From Elusimicrobiales bacterium (GTDB lineage Bacteria > Elusimicrobiota > Elusimicrobia > Elusimicrobiales > Elusimicrobiaceae): 5,203 nt of DNA. The position numbers and the translations under genes were made by a program. Below, piece after piece: positions 1-5,150 of this stretch. The stretch is from NCBI GenBank assembly GCA_030540535.1, contig JAUNWB010000122.1:1-5203 (forward strand), read 5' to 3'. Under the pieces are notes generated by a model. The model saw only the letters and a list, made by a program, of their open reading frames with translations. It did no database searches and was not told the origin of the DNA. Each line of letters opens with the position of its first letter. Positions within the stretch are counted from its first letter, which is position 1.

Positions 1-1
1 C

Positions 2-193
2 TCCGAAGGCATCGAACGTATGGACGTGCTGGATAAACCCTACGACCCGCAGACGCAGGAAGTGGTGGCGATGATTCCCTCGTCCGAAGACCAGGACGGC
101 CTTGTATTGCAGGAAGTTCAAATGGGATTTTTGATGGACGGCAAAGTTCTGCGCCCGGCGCGGGTCATTGTCGGACAGCACGCGGAAGGTTAA
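2..193 (+). CDS. grpE: GrpE nucleotide exchange factor, C-terminal part (5' truncated by window edge)
   Basis: The frame is open from base 2 to the TAA at 191-193 and gives 63 residues; the start lies outside the window. GrpE is the cytoplasmic nucleotide exchange factor that releases ADP from DnaK. What is visible is the C-terminal beta domain that contacts the DnaK ATPase domain: YDPQTQEVV, then about 20 residues later LQEVQMGFLMDGKVLRPARV, which follows the GrpE family signature (F/Y-D-P..., G-F/Y..., V-L-R-P-A). Two positions differ from the usual pattern: the His of the FDPxxHEAV segment is Gln, and the DR before VLRPA is GK. The gene directly precedes dnaK with a 61-base gap (194-254) that shows no convincing terminator or promoter, so the two are probably cotranscribed. 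Identification rests on the signature plus position and is secure. Confidence 0.95.
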   Translation, partial: SEGIERMDVLDKPYDPQTQEVVAMIPSSEDQDGLVLQEVQMGFLMDGKVLRPARVIVGQHAEG

Positions 194-236
194 AAACTAA
201 TTTTTCGCTTAGACGTGGGGTAAAAAAGTTTTAATC

Positions 237-244
237 AAAAGGAG
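237..244 (+). promoter_or_regulatory. Ribosome binding site of dnaK
   Basis: AAAAGGAG lies 10 bases before the dnaK ATG, in an A-rich leader. It is the only canonical Shine-Dalgarno sequence placed correctly before a complete gene in this window; rsmE and mtaB have none at the expected distance. It supports the start at 255. Confidence 0.85.
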
Positions 245-254
245 ATAAAAAAGT

Positions 255-2138
255 ATGGCTAAAATTATTGGTATTGACTTGGGCACCTCCAACACCGCCG
301 CGGCGGTAATGGAAGGCGGCAGAGGAACGATCGTTCCGTCCGCCGAAGGCAGCTCTATCGGCGGGAAAGCGTTCCCGTCTTATGTGGCGTTTACGAAAGA
401 CGGCCAGCGCCTCGTGGGTGAACCGGCCCGCCGCCAGGCGATCGCCAACCCGGAAGGCACCGTTACCGCTTTCAAACGCAAAATGGGGGAAAACTATAAA
501 TTTGACTTGCGCGGGCAGGAATTTACGCCCCAGCAGCTGTCCGCTTTCGTCTTGCAGAAAGTGAAAAAAGACGCCGAAGCCTTTTTGGGCGAACCCGTGG
601 AAAAAGCGGTCATCACCGTTCCGGCGTATTTTAACGACAACCAACGCCAGGCCACCAAAGACGCCGGCCGCATCGCGGGCCTGGAAGTGGTACGCCTTGT
701 AAACGAACCGACCGCGGCCGCGCTGGCCTTCGGTATCGACAAAGCGGGCAAAGAACAAAAAGTACTCGTGTTCGACTTGGGCGGCGGTACGCTCGATGTT
801 ACCATCATGGAAATGGGTAAAGAAGGTACGTTCGAAGTAATCGCCACGTCCGGCGATACGCAGCTGGGCGGTACGGATATGGATAACGCCATCATCGCCT
901 GGATGGTGGACGAATTCCGCAAGCAGACGGGTATCGATTTGTCCAAAGACAAACAAGCCCAACAGCGCTTGAAAGACGCGGCCGAAAAAGCCAAAATCGA
1001 ACTGTCCACCACCATGGAAACGGACATCAACCTGCCGTTTATTTCTGCCGGTGCCGACGGCCCGAAACACCTCGAGCTTAAATTGTCCCGTGCCAAACTG
1101 GAGAGCTTGGTGGACGACATCGTCAAACGCTGCGCCAAATCCGTGGAACAGGCCTTGGCCGACGCCAAACTGTCTCCCAGCCAGATTGACCGCATCATTC
1201 TGGTCGGCGGTCCGACCCGCATGCCGATTGTGCAGAAATTCGTAGAAGATCTCGTGGGCAAAAAAATCGAACGCGGTATCGACCCGATGGAATGTGTGGC
1301 GATCGGTGCCAGCGTGCAGGCCGGTATTTTGACCGGGGACGTCAAAGACGTACTTTTGCTGGACGTCACTCCGCTTTCCCTGGGCCTCGAAACCTTGGGC
1401 GGCGTATGTACGCGCTTAATCGAACGCAACACCACGATTCCTACGCGCAAATCGCAGGTATTCTCTACGGCGGCCGATAACCAGCCGGCGGTAACCATTA
1501 ACGTCTTGCAGGGCGAACGCCCCATGGCTAAAGACAACGTGCCGCTCGGTAAATTCGACCTCGACGGTATTCCGCCCGCTCCGCGCGGCGTGCCGCAAAT
1601 CGAAGTTACCTTCGATATCGACGCCAACGGTATTTTGAATGTGTCCGCCAAAGATTTGGGCACCAACAAAGAACAGCACATTACGATTACGTCTTCCAGC
1701 AAGCTCAGCGACGCGGAAGTTGAAAAATTCGTAAAAGACGCCGAAAAATTCGCCGAAGAAGATAAGAAACACAAAGAACTTATCGAAGCGAAAAACCAGG
1801 GCGACAGCGTGCTGTACCAGACCGAAAAATCGCTTAAAGAATACGGCGATAAAGTGTCCCAGGACGACCGCTTGGCCATTGAACGCGCCTTGGGCGACCT
1901 GAAAGAAGCCTTGAAAGGCGACGACGCGGCCAGAATGAAATCCGCCACCGACGCGGCCATGCAGGCCAGCCAGAAACTGGGCGAAGCGATGTACAAAGCC
2001 CAGCAGGCCAATGCCCAGGCCGGCGCGCAGGCGCAAGCCGGAGCCCAGCCGGGTCCCGAAGCTGCGGGCGCCCAGGCCGGTGCCGCCGGAAACGACGGTA
2101 AAGACGACGTGGTGGAAGCCGAAGTAGTCGACAAATAA
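255..2138 (+). CDS. dnaK: Molecular chaperone DnaK (Hsp70)
   Basis: Complete ATP-dependent cytoplasmic Hsp70 of 627 residues, a normal length. The start is fixed by the ribosome binding site and by [13 protein letters not shown] at the N-terminus. Nucleotide-binding domain (about 1-365): phosphate-1 loop [10 protein letters not shown] (5-14), [16 protein letters not shown] (123-138), [17 protein letters not shown] (172-188), SGDTQLGG (199-206), [11 protein letters not shown] (314-324). The hydrophobic linker [12 protein letters not shown] (366-377) leads to the substrate-binding domain, with [20 protein letters not shown] (438-457) and [10 protein letters not shown] (458-467). The helical lid is about 485-582, followed by an Ala/Gly/Gln-rich flexible stretch (583-613) and the acidic tail [11 protein letters not shown]. 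Residues 78-92 are short: the insertion of about 25 residues seen here in proteobacterial DnaKs is missing. Residues 33-43 read [11 protein letters not shown], longer than the usual RTTPS. The gene follows grpE and is closed by its own terminator; dnaJ is not adjacent. Long open frames on the opposite strand are shadows. Confidence 0.99.
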   Translation: MAKIIGIDLGTSNTAAAVMEGGRGTIVPSAEGSSIGGKAFPSYVAFTKDGQRLVGEPARRQAIANPEGTVTAFKRKMGENYKFDLRGQEFTPQQLSAFVLQKVKKDAEAFLGEPVEKAVITVPAYFNDNQRQATKDAGRIAGLEVVRLVNEPTAAALAFGIDKAGKEQKVLVFDLGGGTLDVTIMEMGKEGTFEVIATSGDTQLGGTDMDNAIIAWMVDEFRKQTGIDLSKDKQAQQRLKDAAEKAKIELSTTMETDINLPFISAGADGPKHLELKLSRAKLESLVDDIVKRCAKSVEQALADAKLSPSQIDRIILVGGPTRMPIVQKFVEDLVGKKIERGIDPMECVAIGASVQAGILTGDVKDVLLLDVTPLSLGLETLGGVCTRLIERNTTIPTRKSQVFSTAADNQPAVTINVLQGERPMAKDNVPLGKFDLDGIPPAPRGVPQIEVTFDIDANGILNVSAKDLGTNKEQHITITSSSKLSDAEVEKFVKDAEKFAEEDKKHKELIEAKNQGDSVLYQTEKSLKEYGDKVSQDDRLAIERALGDLKEALKGDDAARMKSATDAAMQASQKLGEAMYKAQQANAQAGAQAQAGAQPGPEAAGAQAGAAGNDGKDDVVEAEVVDK

Positions 2139-2167
2139 GATTATTAGGTGGGTAAATCAGAAAGTAG

Positions 2168-2197
2168 AAAGGGGAACCGAAAGGTTCCCCTTTTTTT
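2168..2197 (+). terminator. Intrinsic terminator of the grpE-dnaK operon
   Basis: An 11-bp perfect stem, AAAGGGGAACC (2168-2178) pairing with GGTTCCCCTTT (2183-2193), closes a GAAA tetraloop and runs into seven T (2191-2197). It starts 29 bases after the dnaK stop. The stable loop, GC-rich core and U-tract make this a textbook Rho-independent terminator, so dnaK is the last gene of its transcript. Confidence 0.95.
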
Positions 2198-2223
2198 AAT
2201 TGCTCTTCCTTAAATATTTTCCC

Positions 2224-2251
2224 CTTACTTTTTGTACCGACAAAAAGTAAG
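2224..2251. repeat. 12-bp hairpin of the repeat block, copy 1
   Basis: CTTACTTTTTGT (2224-2235) pairs perfectly with ACAAAAAGTAAG (2240-2251) around an ACCG loop. It is identical to 4757-4784. No T-run follows it on + and no T-run follows on the minus-strand reading either, so a simple terminator role is unlikely. Confidence 0.85.
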
Positions 2252-2267
2252 CAAAAAATCTTCTTTC

Positions 2268-2293
2268 TTCTTTTTCTGGCAGCAGAAAAAGAA
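2268..2293. repeat. Second hairpin of the repeat block, present only in copy 1
   Basis: TTCTTTTTCTG (2268-2278) pairs with CAGAAAAAGAA (2283-2293), an 11-bp stem with a GCAG loop. Its layout (pyrimidine arm with a T5 run, four-base loop, purine arm, then ACAAAAAG) parallels the preceding hairpin, which is followed by GCAAAAAA. It therefore looks like a diverged tandem version of that module. Copy 2 has only one such hairpin. Confidence 0.75.
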
Positions 2294-2306
2294 ACAAAAA
2301 GACTGC

Positions 2307-2421
2307 CCGCCCGTGTCCATAAAAAGCAGTCCGAAACGGGGCGTTTTACAACTCGCTTCGCTCAAACAAATAAAACGCCTTTTTTGTTTCGGACGCTTTT
2401 TATAAACAGGACGAAGGGCGG
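2307..2421. repeat. Long imperfect hairpin of the repeat block, copy 1
   Basis: Nested pairings from outside inwards: CCGCCC (2307-2312) with GGGCGG (2416-2421); GTCC (2315-2318) with GGAC (2409-2412); ATAAAAAGC (2319-2327) with GCTTTTTAT (2395-2403); GTCCGAAAC (2329-2337) with GTTTCGGAC (2386-2394); GGCGTTTTA (2340-2348) with TAAAACGCC (2371-2379). The apical loop (2349-2370) contains CTCGCTTCGCTC. The A5 run before and T5 run after the inner stems would suit a bidirectional terminator, and a T6 run follows the innermost stem on +. Ends and loop match copy 2, whereas the inner stems differ but still pair. What it does is not known to me. Confidence 0.85.
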
Positions 2422-2479
2422 TATAAAATAAGGAAACGGACTTAAAGGGGAATACAGTATTGTTTTTTTGATATCATAC

Positions 2480-2510
2480 GTCATCCCGAAAGGTTTCTGT
2501 TCGGGATCTC
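2480..2510 (+). repeat. 31-base palindromic unit A (+ orientation)
   Basis: GTC, then an 8-bp stem ATCCCGAA (2483-2490) with TTCGGGAT (2500-2507) around the 9-base loop AGGTTTCTG, then CTC. Units at 2626-2656 and 4949-4979, and (inverted) 4999-5029, have exactly the same 3-8-9-8-3 geometry. Confidence 0.8.
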
Positions 2511-2547
2511 CTTTTTATGGTTTGCTTCGTTAAAATCGATAGTTTCT

Positions 2548-2593
2548 GAGATCCTGCGGGTGGCCTGCAAGGTGCCGCCAGATGCAGGATGAC
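2548..2593 (-). repeat. Palindromic unit B, longer variant (- orientation)
   Basis: Read on the minus strand it begins GTCATCCTGC and ends GCAGGATCTC, so it belongs to the same GTCAT...ATCTC class. The outer stem is ATCCTGC (2551-2557) with GCAGGAT (2584-2590). Inside, GGTGGC (2559-2564) can pair with GCCGCC (2574-2579) with one G-T wobble. Its interior shares CTGGCGGC with unit F at 5052-5107. Confidence 0.7.
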
Positions 2594-2625
2594 TTTTTAA
2601 GGGTTGGCTTTTTCTCTTTCCCGAC

Positions 2626-2656
2626 GTCATTCCGTAAGGCTGTAATACGGAATCTC
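2626..2656 (+). repeat. 31-base palindromic unit C (+ orientation)
   Basis: GTC, an 8-bp stem ATTCCGTA (2629-2636) with TACGGAAT (2646-2653), the 9-base loop AGGCTGTAA, and CTC. The stem differs from units A and D but stays fully paired. It ends 38 bases before the putative -35 box of rsmE. Confidence 0.75.
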
Positions 2657-2694
2657 GTTGTTACGTAACGGCAGGTTTCTCCACGCAAGAGATC

Positions 2695-2729
2695 TTGTTT
2701 GCAAAGGAAAATTTACTACAATATCTATT
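2695..2729 (+). promoter_or_regulatory. Probable rsmE-mtaB promoter giving a leaderless transcript
   Basis: TTGTTT (2695-2700) and TACAAT (2717-2722) are separated by 16 bases, a sigma-70-like arrangement with a good -10 and a weak -35. The ATG at 2730 begins 7 bases after the -10 box, where transcription would be expected to start, so the mRNA would have little or no leader. The only purine-rich stretch (AAAGGAAA, 2703-2710) is about 20 bases from the ATG, too far for a ribosome binding site. A nearly identical layout precedes 5151. Confidence 0.65.
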
Positions 2730-3425
2730 ATGCCCCAGTATTTTGCAGATATTAAAGAAACCGAATTTTTCCTCATGGATGCGGAAGCCCATCACGCTTC
2801 CGCCGTCGCCCGGCATGAAGAGGGCGATGAAATCCTGGTGTTTGACGGTTCCGGCCGCCAATTTACCGGGCGGATTGACCGTATCCAAAAGAAATTTGTG
2901 CGCGGCACGCTGTTAAAACCGCGTGAAACGCGCCGCCCCGCGCTTGAGTTGGAACTGTGTTTTGCGCCCAATTCCCGCACCGGGCTGGAGGACGTGCTTG
3001 ACAAAGGCACACAGCTGGGCGTAGCGGCGTTCCGCCCGGTGATTACCGAGCGCAGCGAATATGACGTCCTTAAAAAATGGGACGGCAAGAATGACCGCTG
3101 GCGCCAAATTATGATTTCCGCCTGCAAACAGTGCGATACCCCGTTCGTGCCCGAAATTTTGCCTCCGCTTAAATTTCCGCAGGCGATTTCGGAGGGCGTC
3201 CCGTCCTTGATTGCGTACGAAGCGGAAGAATCCCACACGCTCTTTTGGGGATTGGAAAAGCTGGGCAATCCCAAACGCTTGCGCGTGTTTGTCGGCCCCG
3301 CGGGCGGCTGGACGGACGAAGAAATCGTCGTAGCGGCGCAATATAACGTATTGCCAGTTACGCTGGGCGTAAACATTCTGCGCGCGGAAACGGCCTGTAT
3401 CGCCGTAGCTGCCAAACTTTTATAA
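2730..3425 (+). CDS. rsmE: 16S rRNA (uracil(1498)-N(3))-methyltransferase RsmE
   Basis: 231 residues, close to the usual length of about 240. RsmE is a SPOUT-class enzyme that uses S-adenosylmethionine to methylate N3 of U1498 in 16S rRNA, at the decoding centre of the 30S subunit. The PUA-like N-terminal domain shows HHASAVARHEEGDEILVFDG (21-40). The trefoil-knot domain shows KGTQLGVAAFRPVITERSE (92-110), RWRQIMISACKQCDTP (123-138), the SAM-binding loop FVGPAGGWTDEE (187-198) and LGVNILRAETACIA (212-225). The frame extends upstream to 2658, but that would place repeat sequence in the protein. MPQYFADI is a typical RsmE beginning, so I chose 2730. Family motifs are altered in places: GPEGG is GPAGG, RILR is NILR, and the usual EAxEQSxR segment reads SACKQCDT. 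The stop overlaps the mtaB start. Confidence 0.96.
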   Translation: MPQYFADIKETEFFLMDAEAHHASAVARHEEGDEILVFDGSGRQFTGRIDRIQKKFVRGTLLKPRETRRPALELELCFAPNSRTGLEDVLDKGTQLGVAAFRPVITERSEYDVLKKWDGKNDRWRQIMISACKQCDTPFVPEILPPLKFPQAISEGVPSLIAYEAEESHTLFWGLEKLGNPKRLRVFVGPAGGWTDEEIVVAAQYNVLPVTLGVNILRAETACIAVAAKLL

Positions 3426-4657
3426 TGACTACTTTTTTTATTAAAACATTCGGCTGCCGCGTCAACCAGGTGGAGAGCCAGGCTATTTTGGAACAGTTCC
3501 TGCGTGCCGGCTATAAACCCGCGGATTCCTTTGAAACGGCGGATATCTGCGTACTCAATACATGTACCGTTACCCACCAGGCCGATAAAGACGTGGAAAA
3601 ACAAATCCGCCAGATTTTGCGCCGCAATCCGTCCGCGCGCCTTGTGCTGACGGGGTGCTATGCCATGGCGCATAAGGCCGAAGTGCAAAAGAAATTTCCG
3701 CAGGCCGAAATCGTCGGCAAGTACGAGCTGGGCCGCGTCCTTTTTAATGAAGAGGACGTCTGCTGGACCGTTTCCGGTCACGAAGGCCACAGCCGTGCGT
3801 TTATCAAAATCCAGGACGGGTGCGACTGCTTCTGTTCCTATTGTATTGTTCCGTTTGCCCGTAATGAAAAGCGTTCCAAACCGCTGGCGGACGTGTTAAG
3901 CGAAATCAAAACATTGGAAGAAAAAGGATTTTCCGAAATCGTACTGACGGGTATCAACATTGGCAATTACCGCTGCTCGCAGACGGGTGCGGATTTGGCC
4001 GAACTGTGCGATTACGTCGCGCGTCAGCCGGGTACGTTCCGTATTCGGTTTTCCTCGATTGAACTGCAAACCGTAACGGGCGGCGTGATTGCGGCCATGG
4101 CCGCGCGGCCGGACCGTTTTTGCAATTATTTCCATTTACCTTTGCAGGCTGGGTGCGATAAAGTGCTGCAGGACATGAACCGCCATTACGATACCGCCGC
4201 TTACCGCGCGCGCGTGGCGGATTTGCGCTCAAAAGTGCCGCAAATCGGCATTTTTGCCGATGTGATTGCCGGCTATCCCACCGAAACGGAACAGGATTTT
4301 GAAGATACCGTCCGCTTTATCCGCGAGGTAAAACTGGCCGGGCTTCACGTATTTAGCTATTCGCCCCGCCCCGGGACGAAAGCCGCGCTCTTAAAGCAGC
4401 TGCCTCCGGAGGAAATCAAACGCCGCGCCGAAGCGCTGCGCGCGCTGGATAAAGAACTGCGCGCCGCGTTTGCCGCGTCGCTCGTCGGTACGGAGCAGGT
4501 GGTGTTTATGGAGGAGCGTAAAGACGGTTTGCCTCACGGGATTACGTCCAACTTTCAGCAGGTGGTGCTGGAGGGGGAAAATCTGCCGCGCCGCGGGCTG
4601 GTGAGGGCTAAGATTGTCCGCGCGGAAGGGGCGCTGTGTTATGGGGCAGTGGTTTAA
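3425..4657 (+). CDS. mtaB: tRNA (N6-threonylcarbamoyladenosine(37)-C2)-methylthiotransferase MtaB
   Basis: 410-residue radical-SAM methylthiotransferase predicted to convert t6A to ms2t6A at position 37 of ANN-decoding tRNAs, which stabilises codon pairing. The N-terminal UPF0004 domain carries the three cluster cysteines C11 (FGCRVNQVES), C47 (LNTCTVT) and C78 (LTGCYA). The radical-SAM CxxxCxxC is C133, C137, C140 in DGCDCFCSYCIVPFAR, with an extra cysteine at 135. HLPLQAGCDKVLQDMNRHY (237-255) replaces the usual LQSGSD with LQAGCD; GYPTETEQDF (283-292) and FSYSPRPGTKA (310-320) are typical. The C-terminal part from about 354 fits a TRAM RNA-binding domain. TFGCRVNQVES favours MtaB over MiaB (GCQMN) and RimO (GCPKN). 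The ATG overlaps the rsmE stop in TAATG, and no Shine-Dalgarno sequence precedes it, so translation is probably coupled to rsmE. Confidence 0.94.
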   Translation: MTTFFIKTFGCRVNQVESQAILEQFLRAGYKPADSFETADICVLNTCTVTHQADKDVEKQIRQILRRNPSARLVLTGCYAMAHKAEVQKKFPQAEIVGKYELGRVLFNEEDVCWTVSGHEGHSRAFIKIQDGCDCFCSYCIVPFARNEKRSKPLADVLSEIKTLEEKGFSEIVLTGINIGNYRCSQTGADLAELCDYVARQPGTFRIRFSSIELQTVTGGVIAAMAARPDRFCNYFHLPLQAGCDKVLQDMNRHYDTAAYRARVADLRSKVPQIGIFADVIAGYPTETEQDFEDTVRFIREVKLAGLHVFSYSPRPGTKAALLKQLPPEEIKRRAEALRALDKELRAAFAASLVGTEQVVFMEERKDGLPHGITSNFQQVVLEGENLPRRGLVRAKIVRAEGALCYGAVV

Positions 4658-4687
4658 TAACAAATGATGTTAACTTTCATAAGGCGC

Positions 4688-4727
4688 ACGAAACGCAAAG
4701 AGATTTTCTTTGCGTTTCGTTGCTTTT
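4688..4727 (+). terminator. Probable intrinsic terminator of rsmE-mtaB
   Basis: A 13-bp perfect stem, ACGAAACGCAAAG (4688-4700) with CTTTGCGTTTCGT (4708-4720), has a 7-base loop and is followed by TGCTTTT. It begins 30 bases after the mtaB stop. The stem is strong but the T-tract is short and interrupted, so termination may be less complete than after dnaK. Confidence 0.8.
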
Positions 4728-4756
4728 AAGGGCCAACAATTTGCTAAATCAGAATC

Positions 4757-4784
4757 CTTACTTTTTGTACCGACAAAAAGTAAG
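4757..4784. repeat. 12-bp hairpin of the repeat block, copy 2
   Basis: CTTACTTTTTGT (4757-4768) pairs with ACAAAAAGTAAG (4773-4784) around ACCG. It is identical to 2224-2251 and lies within a 36-base identical segment. Confidence 0.85.
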
Positions 4785-4794
4785 CAAAAAACTC

Positions 4795-4911
4795 GCCGCC
4801 CGGGCTCCATAAAAAGCAGTTCTCTGCGGGAAATTTTATAACTCGCTTTGCTCGAACAATAAAATTTCTTATCCGCAGGGAACGCTTTTTATAAACGGAG
4901 CAAAGGGCGGC
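4795..4911. repeat. Long imperfect hairpin of the repeat block, copy 2
   Basis: Pairings from outside inwards: GCCGCCC (4795-4801) with GGGCGGC (4905-4911); GCTCC (4804-4808) with GGAGC (4897-4901); ATAAAAAGC (4809-4817) with GCTTTTTAT (4884-4892); GTTCTCTGCGG (4819-4829) with CCGCAGGGAAC (4873-4883), one T-G wobble; GAAATTTTAT (4830-4839) with ATAAAATTTC (4859-4868). The loop (4840-4858) contains CTCGCTTTGCTC. The outer pairs, the ATAAAAAGC/GCTTTTTAT pair and the loop are shared with copy 1. The two inner stems have different sequences but are again fully complementary. Confidence 0.85.
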
Positions 4912-4948
4912 ATAACAACAAACATACAATGTGGTTCTATTCTATAGG

Positions 4949-4979
4949 GTCATTCTGAAATGTTTCTGTTCAGAATCTC
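4949..4979 (+). repeat. 31-base palindromic unit D (+ orientation)
   Basis: GTC, an 8-bp stem ATTCTGAA (4952-4959) with TTCAGAAT (4969-4976), the 9-base loop ATGTTTCTG, and CTC. The loop differs from unit A at one base. The stem differs at two base pairs, both C-G to T-A, so pairing is kept. Confidence 0.8.
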
Positions 4980-4998
4980 CCTTTTATTAAAAAGAAAG

Positions 4999-5029
4999 TA
5001 GATCCCGTGCAACAACATCACGGGAGGAC
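4999..5029 (-). repeat. 31-base palindromic unit E (- orientation)
   Basis: Read on the minus strand: GTC, TCCCGTG of the stem, the 9-base loop ATGTTGTTG, CACGGGA, and CTA. Seven of eight stem pairs are intact; the outermost (5002/5026) is mismatched. Geometry and the loop (compare ATGTTTCTG in unit D) place it in the same family despite its inverted orientation. Confidence 0.65.
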
Positions 5030-5051
5030 TGATTATATACAAACAAAAAAC

Positions 5052-5107
5052 GTCATCCCCGAGCGCTGGCGGCCCGCAGGGTGCGGGGCGCAGTGTTCGG
5101 GAATCTA
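5052..5107 (+). repeat. Palindromic unit F, longer variant (+ orientation)
   Basis: Begins GTCATCCCCGA and ends TTCGGGAATCTA. CCCGAGCGCTG (5058-5068) pairs with CAGTGTTCGGG (5091-5101) over 11 bp with two G-T wobbles. One C-A mismatch then separates it from an outer AT/AT pair. Inside, CCCGCA (5073-5078) can pair with TGCGGG (5082-5087). The long GC-rich interior resembles unit B. Confidence 0.7.
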
Positions 5108-5113
5108 AGGACA

Positions 5114-5150
5114 TTCACCTCTCTCTTTTTAAAATGCTAAAATATATATA
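5114..5150 (+). promoter_or_regulatory. Probable promoter before the 5151 ORF, leaderless type
   Basis: TGCTAAAAT (5135-5143) is an extended -10 element (TGn plus TAAAAT). A weak -35, TTCACC (5114-5119), lies 18 bases upstream. The ATG at 5151 follows the -10 box after 7 bases, exactly as at rsmE. TATAAT at 5147-5152 is an alternative -10 that would move the transcript start downstream of this ATG. Confidence 0.55.

Larger units (their letters stand above)
2223..2656. repeat. Composite intergenic repeat block, copy 1
   Basis: This block fills most of the 591-base gap between dnaK and rsmE. No credible gene is seen in it on either strand. In order it holds a 12-bp hairpin (2224-2251), a second A/T-rich hairpin (2268-2293), a long imperfect hairpin (2307-2421), an AT-rich spacer (2422-2479) with no recognisable feature, and three palindromic units of the GTCAT...ATCTC type (2480-2510, 2548-2593, 2626-2656). 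The same order recurs at 4756-5107. The first 36 bases (2223-2258) are identical to 4756-4791. Block boundaries are set by similarity between the copies; no target-site duplication was recognised. Confidence 0.8.
4756..5107. repeat. Composite intergenic repeat block, copy 2
   Basis: This block occupies most of the 493-base gap between mtaB and the next ORF; no credible gene is seen in it. It repeats the order of 2223-2656: 12-bp hairpin (4757-4784), long hairpin (4795-4911), AT-rich spacer (4912-4948) with nothing recognisable, then palindromic units D, E and F in + - + orientation. It is shorter than copy 1 mainly because it has one A/T-rich hairpin instead of two and closer spacing. It starts 28 bases after the terminator above and ends just before the next promoter. 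Confidence 0.8.

Noticed and set aside
231..1070. 279-residue minus-strand open frame over the dnaK 5' end
   Set aside because: Phe/Gly/Arg-rich translation typical of an antisense shadow; it overlaps confirmed dnaK coding sequence.
494..2134. 546-residue open frame on the minus strand across dnaK
   Set aside because: It is the antisense shadow of dnaK created by codon bias; it is Ser-rich without recognisable motifs, and the sense frame has every Hsp70 motif.
2223..2656. CRISPR array or integron attC sites
   Set aside because: The repeats are not regularly spaced direct repeats with unique spacers, and the long hairpins lack the attC-type end boxes; no cas or integrase gene is present.
2660..2669. 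GTTACGTAAC, a perfect 10-bp palindrome upstream of the rsmE promoter, as a possible operator
   Set aside because: A 10-base palindrome is expected several times by chance in a window of this size, and no second copy or regulator supports it.
2658..2729. Upstream extension of rsmE to an ATG at 2658
   Set aside because: It would add 24 residues encoded across the promoter region and adjoining repeat unit C, whereas the family begins at a sequence like MPQYFADI.
2792..3790. 332-residue minus-strand open frame across rsmE and mtaB
   Set aside because: Covers parts of two well-identified + strand genes and shows no family motif.
4744..4929. 61-residue minus-strand open frame between mtaB and the last ORF
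   Set aside because: It lies almost entirely in the hairpins of repeat copy 2, so its residues are dictated by the palindromes; it is likely a spurious ORF.
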